64,000 nucleotides of DNA, from NCBI GenBank assembly GCA_026419775.2, contig JAOPGA020001156.1, forward strand, positions 1 through 64,000. The letters run 5' to 3'. The position numbers were made by a program, and so were the translations under genes. A model generated the notes under the pieces. The model was not told where the DNA came from. It worked only from the letters and a program-made list of their open reading frames with translations, and did no database searches. Positions within the stretch are counted from its first letter, which is position 1, and each line of letters starts with the position of its first letter. This DNA is from Acrasis kona. Its lineage: Eukaryota > Heterolobosea > Eutetramitea > Acrasida > Acrasidae. This document shows positions 31,679 to 41,059 of this stretch, piece by piece.

Positions 31679-31773
31679 TTCAAAAAATACTTGATTAATT
31701 CTGTTGGATTTTCGTTTGAGACAACAGACACTTATTTAACCAGATCAGTCTCCCGCCAAAACGAATTTGGAAG

Positions 31774-31795
31774 GTGTGCGTCAATCGACGCACAC
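31774..31795. repeat. 9-bp perfect GC-rich hairpin
   Basis: GTGTGCGTC-AATC-GACGCACAC: nine paired bases around a four-base loop, extendable by a G-T pair. It is the most stable inverted repeat noticed in this AT-rich region and sits between the helicase gene and the zinc-finger fragment. Function unknown: terminal structure of an element, protein-binding site, or transcription-related. Confidence 0.65.
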
Positions 31796-31836
31796 TAACC
31801 ATTCCCAATCCATCAACAATTATCAAATGGTCACTG

Positions 31837-32166
31837 TTACACAAGATGTTTTATTGATTCTGCAAATTCGCAGTATTTGAACGAATCAAAGCAAGATTTA
31901 CACATGCACTTCCCACACCTGTCACAACCAAAGTAGCTTCTAGTGCGCACAATATTCTTTGTTGCCACGCCATCTCTCTTTTGTGACCAGTAACACACTG
32001 CACAGTTCCCTCTTTTCTCCTTCATCCGCTTGTATGTGTGCTTCACCTGATTTTTCTGTTTGGGACAAAGAGCATTTGAAAGCCTTTGAAAGTACAAACG
32101 TTTCAGCCTGGGTATATGAAACGTATCTATTTGTGGATGCTTGTTGTGAGTGTGCATCGCTTTCAA
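31837..32166 (-). pseudogene. piggyBac-type transposase C-terminal zinc-finger remnant
   Basis: The frame begins near MKAMHTHNKHPQIDTFHIP and ends with a cysteine array RGNCAVCYWSQ..GCDRCGKCMCKSCFDSF. The spacing C-x2-C, then about 20 residues, C-x2-C-x4-C-x3-CF matches the cysteine-rich domain at the C-terminus of piggyBac transposases and domesticated PGBD proteins, where it binds the element's terminal repeats. No catalytic DDD core is visible upstream, so it is a fragment or a domesticated stand-alone finger. Other RING/PHD-like fingers are an alternative. Confidence 0.45.
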
Positions 32167-32914
32167 AGGTGATCTTGTTTATTAATGGTCGGTTGGTCAT
32201 GTCTGTATTATTTATTGAAGTTCGGAGGTTAAAAATAAAAAGGAGATAATTACAATGCTTGTCTCAAAATCCGTGGAGGCGAAAGTCTAGCAGAATTCAC
32301 TCAGAACATCAGCATCAATGCGAGACAACTGGTAATAAACTACAATACCGTAATGATGTTAAATAATTGTAATAACTGGAGTTCGAAATCTAAAAATATG
32401 AGAAGCAGCATGATGCTACAATTTGACAATAACAACAAACAAATGAAGAGTGCGACAGATTCTGCCGTTCAAGTACGAGCAACTGTCCGATGAACATCCT
32501 TGTGCTAGATTCTGCAGAGGTGGCAGCCATGTTCCAGTAATTAGAACTTGCCACAAGAAAGGGTACTATGACGACGAATATAGAATCCATCGTACAATTT
32601 CATTTCTGTTGTCAATTAAGGTTGTTCACAATGTACTCTGCATTGAATTGATGCGCGTTCAATTTTTTTACTAAATATTTACGTATTCGTAATGTCCGTT
32701 GTATGAATGATCAGGTGCAAGGTAAGGATAAAAATTTTCCTTCTCGTCAGTGACAGCGTGTAGATAACCAATCAATAACAAACACAACAAACGTTTGGGT
32801 GTGAATTTAAATGAAAAACCATGCTCCGACTACATCAACTCAAGTTTAACGTAGAGCAGAAATTAATCAGATTGATTGGAAACATTAAATCAAAACAATG
32901 GGGGATATCATTGC
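32167..32914. other. Long intergenic region
   Basis: About 750 bases. A plus-strand frame at 32450-32674 includes a Cys-containing stretch (HPCARFCRGGSHVP) but lacks a start context, signal peptide or continuation; not called. No RNA gene seen. Confidence 0.4.
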
Positions 32915-32995
32915 CGTAAATTTAATTGACACTTTATTTTCATCTTCCTTAAAGAAGAAATAAATATTTTTAACTCTTTATTTTTAGTTTTCATC

Positions 32996-33004
32996 TATTT
33001 AAAG
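32996..33004 (+). promoter_or_regulatory. TATA-like box, left duplicate
   Basis: TATTTAAAG lies 46-54 bases before the ATG at 33050 and is conserved at the same distance in the right duplicate (60036-60044, minus strand), although nearby bases have diverged. An A-rich leader follows. Confidence 0.5.
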
Positions 33005-33049
33005 AACGAGACAGTTATCTTCTCTCTACACAAAAAAAAACACAACAAC

Positions 33050-33880
33050 ATGTCAACAGCAAACACTCTATTACCAACAACTGTACCAACAAAAGTTTTA
33101 GACGGTCCAGGAGCAACCACCGTCACTCAAACGACAGTCACACAAACAGCTTATGCCGCACCAGTCGAAGCCAAGTCACAAGTACTATCCCAAATCATGG
33201 GTGCCCTCATGGGTCTATCCATGTTTATTGGAGGTGTTCTACTACTAGTCGGTGCCGCCATCAGTTTGGCTGACTTTGGATATCACTACGTCGCCAGTGG
33301 TGTTCTCTGGATTATCGCCTTCTCCTTCTTCACATTAGCATCTGTATTCTCCTTCATTGGAGGATTTGACCTTGGAAACAAGAACTCAAGGACACCATAT
33401 CACTTTTTGAACATTATCGGAAGCATTGCCTTCTTCTTGGGAAGCATCCTTATGATTATTGGTGCCGCTTTATGGTTATCAGGCACAGATAGATTTGATA
33501 CTTTCAACGCTGGTACTATTATTTGGATTATTGGTTCCTCATTAATCCTTGCCTACTTCCTCTTAAGAAACTATGGTGCCATTGTGGATGGTATTTACTT
33601 GTACCACACCTACATGAACAACTTGACTAGTCGCACTAACGGTGCCACTACCTTCGAAGTTGCACCAAAGAGTCTAATCTCAAGTTTGTACTTGAACGGT
33701 ATTGCAACAGTCATGTACACTGTCGCTTCAGTTCTTTTGTTGTTAGGTTCCATCGCATGGACTAGTTTCCTCAGAACATTCTTCAGCAGGTCATTCCAAA
33801 CTGAAGCAGGTGTCTTGTGGGTCATTGCTGGTTCATTGTATCTAATTGCCGGCTTGTTACAAATTGCAGCACGTAGATAA
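33050..33880 (+). CDS. Six-TM hydrophobic protein, copy A
   Basis: A 276-aa single-exon protein. Residues 1-45 are Thr/Pro/Val-rich and cytosolic-like (TTVTQTTVTQTAYA). Six hydrophobic helices follow, e.g. GALMGLSMFIGGVLLLVGA, VLWIIAFSFFTLASVFSFIG, IIWIIGSSLILAYFLL and VLWVIAGSLYLIAGLLQIA. The pattern resembles YrhK-like or tetraspan membrane proteins, but no family is recognised. Strong codon preference (TTG/CTT Leu, GGT Gly) and a consensus leader hint at high expression. An identical protein is encoded at 59161-59991. Confidence 0.8.
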   Translation: MSTANTLLPTTVPTKVLDGPGATTVTQTTVTQTAYAAPVEAKSQVLSQIMGALMGLSMFIGGVLLLVGAAISLADFGYHYVASGVLWIIAFSFFTLASVFSFIGGFDLGNKNSRTPYHFLNIIGSIAFFLGSILMIIGAALWLSGTDRFDTFNAGTIIWIIGSSLILAYFLLRNYGAIVDGIYLYHTYMNNLTSRTNGATTFEVAPKSLISSLYLNGIATVMYTVASVLLLLGSIAWTSFLRTFFSRSFQTEAGVLWVIAGSLYLIAGLLQIAARR

Positions 33881-34255
33881 ATGTAAATAAAATTAATTTT
33901 GTATTATGCGAATGTTATCTTTCCTTATCGACAACTTTTTGGCATCTGTAAAAGAAAGTTAGGTGACTCATTGTAATGAAGGTTGATTCAACTCAACTTT
34001 AACGATAACTGCAATTGATGAGACGTGAGGGGAACTATTAGTGATAAGGAAGGGGAATAATCTAGCAATGGTAAGTGGAGGACAGCATTTATGAAATATT
34101 GGTCTGGAAAGTAATTTTATACCAAGGCATTTATATCCACCCAAGAATGCTACGAATGTTGTGTAGCTCGTTTCAACATCTAGAAACGTAATTCCCATCA
34201 GTATATTTGAATCCTATTATAACAACATTTTTTTAATACTGATTTTTATTACTAC
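33881..34255. other. Intergenic region holding the 3' end of the duplication
   Basis: Contains the AATAAAATTAAT polyadenylation region shared with copy B and, after 34040, unique sequence. A minus-strand frame here (34198-33968) runs into the duplicated flank and is not thought to be coding. Confidence 0.5.
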
Positions 34256-35647
34256 TCAATAGTGAGCAGAGCGAATACCACAAGTGGATCTGCCTGCTAA
34301 TGGAGCCAAGTTACTTGCTTGTACAACACCATTGGAATAAACATGACCACTAGACATACAGTACGAACTGACTGAACCGTGAGAATTGGACATCATAAGT
34401 GTGTTACCAGACACCCAAGTGTTCATCTCAGATCCGTCAACCCATCCTAATTGACCTGGGTTGATTGTGATGGGATCTCTGGTCAATAATGAGAAATCGT
34501 TAATGTTAACTCTGTGTAAATGTAATAAACTGGAGGATGGTCTGTGTAAAATGTTCATAATGTGGCGGTTGCATGGATCTACGTTCAATGCTGCTACACT
34601 GCATCCACCTCCTAGTCCAATACTGTTGGTTACACCCAATGCTGCTTCAGCACCAAGGTTTCTAAGACCAACACCCAATCCAGCTCCTACTGCTAATCCT
34701 GCTCCAAGTCCAAGTCCCAATAGTCTTTCTTCTTCAGAGATTGGCTCTTGTTGTTGTCTCTTGAGCCCAACACCTAGTCCTAGACCAACTCCGAGGCCAA
34801 GACCTAGAACTAATTGTCTGCTTGATGCTACGCCACATTCAGCGTTGATATCATAACGATTTAGATGATTCTGTTCCATGCAAACCATGGTGTCATCATC
34901 AGCATACAATGGAACACCAACTGTGTTTGGAATGGCTGTTCTGGCTGCGAAAGTGTTCAAATCAATCATGCTGTATCCTTGAATGGCGGGACTTGTCACA
35001 ATAAGTGTTTTGGAGGATTTGAGAGAACCAACAATGTTTGCTTCTCCATTAAAGCATGCAGATCCTGGAATTAGGGCCAAGCTGAGTAGATTGTGTCTTG
35101 TGTAGCAAGTTCTCTCCTCACTTACAAGGCTCACGTAAATATAGTTCTCATCTACGAATTGAACTTTGGATGTTGCAGGAATTGTCATTGAACCTAAAAC
35201 TGATCCTCCAGATAAGTTAAGAGTTGATAGAACTCCTGCACCGTTATTGATACCAGTTGCAATGGCGTGGCGTGGTGAAAGTACTCTGCAAGAATTGGGC
35301 AAGAATGGTAGAACATGACTTCCGATGGTTCTTGCTCCGGCGTCAATCACTGAAACAACTGGAGAGGTTCTGTCAAATTTGTAGAACAATCCAGTACCAC
35401 TCGATGCTGAGAAGCACTGTGATCTCTGTCCAATTCCTACTCCTACACCTAGTCCAAGATTGATACCAGAGGTGCAGCCAATGCTTCGTCCGTAACGGCG
35501 TCTCCAGTAATTGTGATGATTGTGGTGATGGTGATGGTGGTTGTGACCTGCTAATGGGTTTCCTTCATGACCAAGGAAGCCGAGGTGCTCATGGGCTAAA
35601 ACAACTGTTGCATATATGCACAAGGCGACTAATGCTTTGCTTATCAT
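34256..35647 (-). CDS. Secreted poly-His, Gly-Leu repeat protein
   Basis: A 463-aa single-exon protein. A signal peptide (MISKALVALCIYATVVLA) is followed by a His tract (HNHHHHHHNHHNYW) and a basic RRRYGR site that could be a processing signal. Two long Gly/Leu/Val tracts of the form GLGLGVGLGLG occur around residues 64-72 and 285-335, separated by a beta-rich domain with repeated short strands (propeller-like). The tracts could be membrane-active or self-assembling. A minus-strand TATA-like box (ATATAAAA, 35686-35679) lies about 32 bases before the ATG. No family recognised; extracellular matrix or metal-binding coat protein is a guess. Confidence 0.65.
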   Translation of the reverse strand: MISKALVALCIYATVVLAHEHLGFLGHEGNPLAGHNHHHHHHNHHNYWRRRYGRSIGCTSGINLGLGVGVGIGQRSQCFSASSGTGLFYKFDRTSPVVSVIDAGARTIGSHVLPFLPNSCRVLSPRHAIATGINNGAGVLSTLNLSGGSVLGSMTIPATSKVQFVDENYIYVSLVSEERTCYTRHNLLSLALIPGSACFNGEANIVGSLKSSKTLIVTSPAIQGYSMIDLNTFAARTAIPNTVGVPLYADDDTMVCMEQNHLNRYDINAECGVASSRQLVLGLGLGVGLGLGVGLKRQQQEPISEEERLLGLGLGAGLAVGAGLGVGLRNLGAEAALGVTNSIGLGGGCSVAALNVDPCNRHIMNILHRPSSSLLHLHRVNINDFSLLTRDPITINPGQLGWVDGSEMNTWVSGNTLMMSNSHGSVSSYCMSSGHVYSNGVVQASNLAPLAGRSTCGIRSAHY

Positions 35648-36028
35648 TTTGATGATGTTATGTTGGTAATCGCGTCGTTTTTATATTTCGGCACCTGTTG
35701 GATAAAGAATGTATTTGACTCCAATAAAGGAAATAATAAGACTCTTCGTAAAAGATTCGAAGAGATTTATATTAAATTGAGAATTTTCAGCTATTATATG
35801 GTAATGTCTTAATCTACCGCCCGACTCATCAGTGTCGAGATACTATTTTATATATTTTTTCAACAAAATATTTACGAAAAGACCTAAAGACAATAACGTG
35901 AAATAGAAGTAAAGAGGATGATTGAAGGAAGTGATCTATCTTATAATGTAGGTTTATGCATAAAGTCAGTGTTGTAAATGAAAAAACTAATATGGTAAAG
36001 AATGTACTAAAAATAAATAAAAGAGATC
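35648..36028. other. Divergent promoter region
   Basis: About 380 AT-rich bases between divergent secreted-protein genes. Contains the TATA-like element of the minus-strand gene; nothing else supported. Confidence 0.45.
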
Positions 36029-36543
36029 ATGCGTGTCTTCTTGTTCATAGCTTTTCTCGTGGCTGTATCTTCATGTTCAAGGATTCTTGACTACGAAGAG
36101 ATCTCATATGAACGCGCATCAAACCCTTTAAAATATTCAAAGTATTTGGCTGGCAAACTCGGATTAGATAACAATGACAATGTCCCTGAACCTGCACTCT
36201 ACCATCAAGACTATAACGTTGGACGCCAACAAGGAACTAACATTAAAGCACATTTTGATTACAGAGTAGACCCAAATAGAAGAGTAAAGAATGCTTATAT
36301 CAAGCTTCCGGACCATGTACCTAATGAAAACAAGAAAGATAGATTGCACTTGAGAAATAGAACAGATCGTAAGAAGAGTAACCAATCATGCTTATGGAAC
36401 CAGTCCTGGGGGTAAGGTTAATGTCAAAAAACCATATCGGTCCAGATGGAAGACTCAAACTATCGATGTCTCCAGATAAGAAATTTGGAAACAATGTGCA
36501 TAGATATCGTAATGCCCCCAAATTGTACGTTGAGTATCAATGA
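36029..36543 (+). CDS. Small secreted protein
   Basis: Two exons, 36029-36368 and 36404-36543, joined by a 35-nt intron (GTAAGA..CCAG) give 159 aa; the splice replaces a stop with the well-formed tail MSKNHIGPDGRLKLSMSPDKK..LYVEYQ. A signal peptide (MRVFLFIAFLVAVSSC) precedes a polar, Lys/Arg/Asn-rich mature part (DYRVDPNRRVKNAYIKLP). One or two cysteines only. No family recognised. Its stop lies 47 bases from the convergent kinesin stop. Confidence 0.6.
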
Positions 36544-36590
36544 ACATCATACTTTCACAATAAATATTCATTTTATTAGCTAAAGATGAT

Positions 36591-39110
36591 CTATACAGTC
36601 AGTTTGGATACTTCCGCCCTCAAGTCCATCATGTCTTCTTCAAACTCTGCAAGATTCAATAAGGACACCAAATTATTTGCCCTATGGTGGACACCCAATG
36701 AAGGTTGGCCGTTCTGGATGATAATTTTCATATCGTATCGCATTCCATTTTTTAGTAATCTGCTATGCTCATTAGCTTGCTGGATGAGGGGCAGCACTCT
36801 CACTAGTTGCTTCTCTAATCTTTCAGGTCCCAACAACTTCTTCGAAACAGCACTAAACAACTTGGTCATGCCATTTCTTGGGCTCTTACGTGGGCTTACA
36901 TTGGCACTTCTTCTTCCTGGAGTGATTCTTCCAGTTGGACTCGCTCTACCTGGGCTGAGTTGACCAGCTTGCAATCTTTCTTCATTGACGATCAGAGTTC
37001 CGTTTGGAATTTCAATTTCGGGAACTTGCACGGAAAGTGGAGGTGGTAATCTTGCTCCTGGAGAGTTGATGGATTGATATTTGGCTTGAATTAAGACCTC
37101 CGGCGTTGGAAGACTGATAGTGATGTTTTGTTTGGGAGATGAAATGCGAGGAGAGGCTAAAGTACTGTCTGACTTTGTAACAAGACCAATATCAAGTGAT
37201 AAACCTTTAGTGATTTTGATCTCATCACGTGCTAATTCCCAATCATTTACTCTCAAATCAGCAACTGCATCCTTCACACAAGTAGAGAATTTGAAGAAGT
37301 AGTTACAACCAAGCAAGATTCTGTCGCCACTTTCCAGTGAGCACTCATTGGTAATCTTTTTACCGTTCACAAACACAATGGATGAATTTATTGGTGAAAT
37401 CGTAATTCTCTTATCGTCAACCATAGCACTTCCAAACACATTGTTATCCTTATCTTCAATCATGATACCGGCATCACATTCATCTACCCTGATGATGCAA
37501 TGATGAGGTAGGATAGATTCGCCAGACAGCACAAAAGTATTAGATACATTACTTCCAATACTGACCTCTGGAGTATTTAAATAATACAACAACGCTCCAG
37601 TCAACCTAGAATCCTGATTCAAATTAAACAACAAGGGAAGAACATCTGCATTTTCTGGTGCAACCAAATCAGACACACCAGTTTCGCTTTCTATTTTTTT
37701 TCTAATTACATTCAATTTTGCTGCACTTTCTTCGGACTCCTTTGCTAATTTCCTAACACGCTCAATCTCAACATTAGCTTTCTCCAAGTCATCTACCAAC
37801 CTATTTCTCTCTTGTTGTAACTCTTTAAAATTCTCTCCGCTCTCTAAACTATCCAACATTTGCTTCAACCTCTCAATTTCTTGTTTCAGATTCCTAATCA
37901 TACTTACATTCTCATCCTCGTTTACAATGGCCTTGTTCTTGATGTTCTTTGCTCTGTTGGCATAACGTAATGTACTTAAGGTCTCTTCGTAGTTATCTGA
38001 ACTAGGAGATAACGTAGCTATCATGATGGTCTTGCTATTACCACCAAGCGATTGCTTTAAAATGTAGGTCAGTACTGAATCTCTGTATGGTACGAAGATT
38101 TTAGAAGGATCTTTAGCTGAAGATTGCTCAGCTAATTTATTAATCACGATTCCTAAATTTGTCAAGGACAAGTTGATGGCGGTTCCTTCCTTTAGAGCTT
38201 TACCAATAGCCCCTGTTTTACTTTGGCGTTCGCTACCAGCCAAATCAATCAGATTAATGTTCGATTTCTATATTGTTAATTTTTAACAATTAAATGTACT
38301 TACCTTCTCTCCAAAGACAAACTCTCCATCGTTGAGTACAGTTGTTGTCTTGAATGACAATTTGATTTGGAAAATAGTGTGAGCTCTAGAGCTAGTGTCG
38401 TTCATGTTGGTCTTTCCAATACTGCGAGCCTTATTTCCCCTCTCCATGAGAGCAATGACCTCCTTGTGAGTGTACACATCACAGTTTTGAATGCCTTCCA
38501 CGTAGACACCTAATTTGGGGTCCTCGCGAATGGCAAGTCCCTTTGCGTTCAATGAACTATCATCTGAAAGTAAATCCTTGACCTAAGGTAAATGTTATAG
38601 AATGTAAAAGAAAGAGATGGCTTTACTTTTTCGTTATAGATTTCCATCATTGAAACGCTGACAGAGTAGGTGGAGGACTGGTCCTCGTTGATCCTGTCGA
38701 ATAGCTCTTGACAAACTCTGGGAATGATGCCTGGGTCCTCCTTAGAGCCCATCATTGTGTAACTTTTTCCGGATCCAGTCTGACCGTAGGCAAATATAGA
38801 TGTGTTGTATCCCTTCCACGAGTTATCAAGCACGGCTGTTCCAAGGTCGTTGAATACGTCTTGTTGAGAGGTGAACGACGGCTATGATGCGGCTGTTAGG
38901 GAGATGGATGAAATGGATAATTACCTGAGCTTTATCTAGAGAGTCATAACTATGATCGAATGTGAATTTGTTTTCCCTTCTACCACCATCTGGCTCTGTT
39001 ATGATTGTCTGCTTGTCAACCATAGTCACACACTTTTCAGTGTTCATCACGAGCTCTCTGGTATTGAAAGGCCTCATGCGAACAGCTACCCTGACATTAG
39101 TTTCACTCAT
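36591..39110 (-). CDS. Kinesin-3 (Unc104/KIF1-type) motor, no PH domain
   Basis: Four exons (39110-38926, 38882-38627, 38582-38304, 38267-36591; introns 36-44 nt) give 798 aa. The motor domain starts [16 protein letters not shown]-loop [15 protein letters not shown], switch [12 protein letters not shown], switch [11 protein letters not shown] coiled coil follows ([16 protein letters not shown], then a long helix), then an FHA domain ([30 protein letters not shown]), the hallmark of kinesin-3. A Pro/Ser-rich linker ([17 protein letters not shown]) and a short C-terminal helix end the protein. Kinesin-3 moves vesicles toward microtubule plus ends. The usual C-terminal PH domain is absent, so cargo binding must differ. 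Confidence 0.9.
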
Positions 39111-39481
39111 GATTTGCTAGATCTCTGAAATATATTAAAATTATCTTTTCGAATTCTTGATAAAGGCAACAAAATGTAAAAATAGACATAATTCTACTGA
39201 TTTCAAGCCATCACTTCAAACATGATCATTAGTACTTATGCTTGGTTCAAATAAGACAGGATTAGAATTAGTCCATTTAAAAGACGATGAAACGACTGTC
39301 AAGATGCACAACACACCATAATTCTGTAATCTTTAATAACATCGATGGGAACACAAGACTAACGATGGGAATCAGAAGAAGGAAGAATTTTAAAATTTTT
39401 TTTATGGTGTCCGAATATACACTTAACATGACACCACACAAATTTATCACTCTCGCATACTTGCAAAACATTATACAATTT

Positions 39482-40293
39482 TTACTTTTTTCCGTCCTTT
39501 AGGATATCCTCGCACAATTCAATAATACGTTTGGAGTTGACCATCTCTGCAATCTTCTTAATGTCGACCACGTTGTCGGTGTTAATGTTCTTCATGATCA
39601 TGCTCTCGCACTCGACTTGCAAATCCTCCAACAAGAACTTGTTGGCCAAAATCCAAACGCCGACCACATCATTGACCTCGACATCAAACTCACGAGTGTA
39701 GACGTACTTCAAGATTGCCTCCATTTGCTTCTCGGTGGCGTCTTCGATTACAATTTTCATGGTCTTCTTCTCCTCATTGTCGACGTCACCTAACAACATG
39801 CCGTGGAAGTACTTGCAAGCCGAAGTCAAGATGACGGCATGGCATGGCACCTCTACGTCGCTTCCATCACCGCGACAGATTAAAGTAAGATCGCTCATGC
39901 TGTATTGACCCCTACGTAAATTCTCGAATGCCCACCTCATGTTCTTCCACCAGGTTGATTCGGGAACGGCAACATTCTTAGTCTTATCCAAGAAAGTTTC
40001 TGCAATAATGTCCAAACGGTTAATGCCCAAATACTTTGCAGCCTTAAAATAAATAAAAATGTTTTTATAAGAGTTGAGGTTACCTCTTGGGTCTCCTTGA
40101 TCAAGTCCTTATCGGTATCTTTGTCCCAGCTCACCTTGTCTGTGTATAAGTATTCAAGAACTTCTTTAAATGCTTTGTTTGTAACTTTTTTATCTAAAGT
40201 GATCTGTGCGCGACCTTCGACGGTTGAGATTGCTGTTCCGGTGGTATCAATTGATTGATAGTCCTGGCTGTCATCAACATTTTGTGTGCTCAT
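39482..40293 (-). CDS. BTB/POZ-domain protein
   Basis: Exons 40293-40084 and 40042-39482 (41-nt intron, GTAACC..TAAG) give 256 aa. The C-terminal part is a full BTB domain: YSMSDLTLICRGDGSDVEV, CHAVILTSACKYFHGML, ILKYVYTREFDVEVND, ANKFLLEDLQVECE. The N-terminal part (FKEVLEYLYTDKVSWDKD..AAKYLGINRLD) looks like the second half of another BTB domain, without its first half, so either the protein is a tandem-BTB remnant or an upstream exon was missed. Likely cullin-3 adaptor or scaffold. Confidence 0.75.
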
Positions 40294-41059
40294 TCTTGCG
40301 TGGACTTTGTCTGATTGATTTTTCAGAAATGGTTGTCACTTTGTACAAAGAGTTTGGGGGCAGTCAACGAAAAAGAAAAATATCAATAAGCAACTTGAAT
40401 CTGAACTCTATGATTGGATAGTAATAAAGTGACCAATCAGAATCTAGTTCTTATTAAGATGTTGTAATTAATCGATGTTAAGGTTCGCAGAACTTCGAAT
40501 TTGAACAAGACACGTGCAAAAAGCACTACTTTTGCAATAAAAGCTTTTAGAAATAAAAGTTTGAGAGCATTAAAAATTGAAACAGCTTTATTTTTCAAAG
40601 TAATGCAGGATAAAGACCGAGCATGTGCTTCAATAAACCTTGTTTTGATTTTGGGTTGCATTGTAGGCACCAATTTGTAGCGTTGTATTAAGGTATGTTA
40701 TTAAAAAGTCGACCATGATGTTGAAGAGTTTGTTACCATGTTCGTCCGACCAAAATAAAATGTACTCCATTTAACATGAATACTTCATTCTTCAAAAGCA
40801 GTGCTCAATGTCTTTATTGCTCTGAACCCTCTACAGCCAGGCTATAAATGTGGTTTAACATGAAAAAGCTATCACCTTCAAATCGTCGTAGGCCTAAAAG
40901 TGGATTTAAAACCACACGCTATACATAAATCTCACTTGACAATGAACAGCGTTATTTTCACAAGTGTGGGTAACCAACACTGTCCAAACCGTGATTTTTT
41001 TCGTTATGTTTTCTGAAGGTGTGGTTGATCAAATCTGGCTCAAAGTTCAACACAAGATA
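40294..41059. other. Divergent intergenic region
   Basis: About 770 bases between a minus-strand BTB gene and the plus-strand ISWI gene. A minus-strand frame at 40437-40673 has hydrophobic character but no good context and is not called. No tRNA or repeat detected. Confidence 0.4.

Larger units (their letters stand above)
32915..34040 (+). repeat. Left copy of a 1.1-kb inverted duplication
   Basis: Matches 59001-60127 in reverse orientation, including promoter, whole coding sequence and about 160 bases of 3' flank. Flanks carry a few substitutions and short indels; the coding parts differ at about nine places, all synonymous. The match ends at GAACTATTA on the 3' side and near the TTGACACTTTATTTTCAT block on the 5' side. 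Confidence 0.9.

Noticed and set aside
32450-32674. Plus-strand ORF with HPCARFCRGG, like a Cys-rich secreted peptide or oxidase N-terminus
   Set aside because: No ATG in a good context, no signal peptide, no continuation; single short motif.
33968-34198. 76-aa minus-strand ORF after copy A
   Set aside because: Spans the border of the duplication, and the equivalent is not open in copy B flank; no domain.
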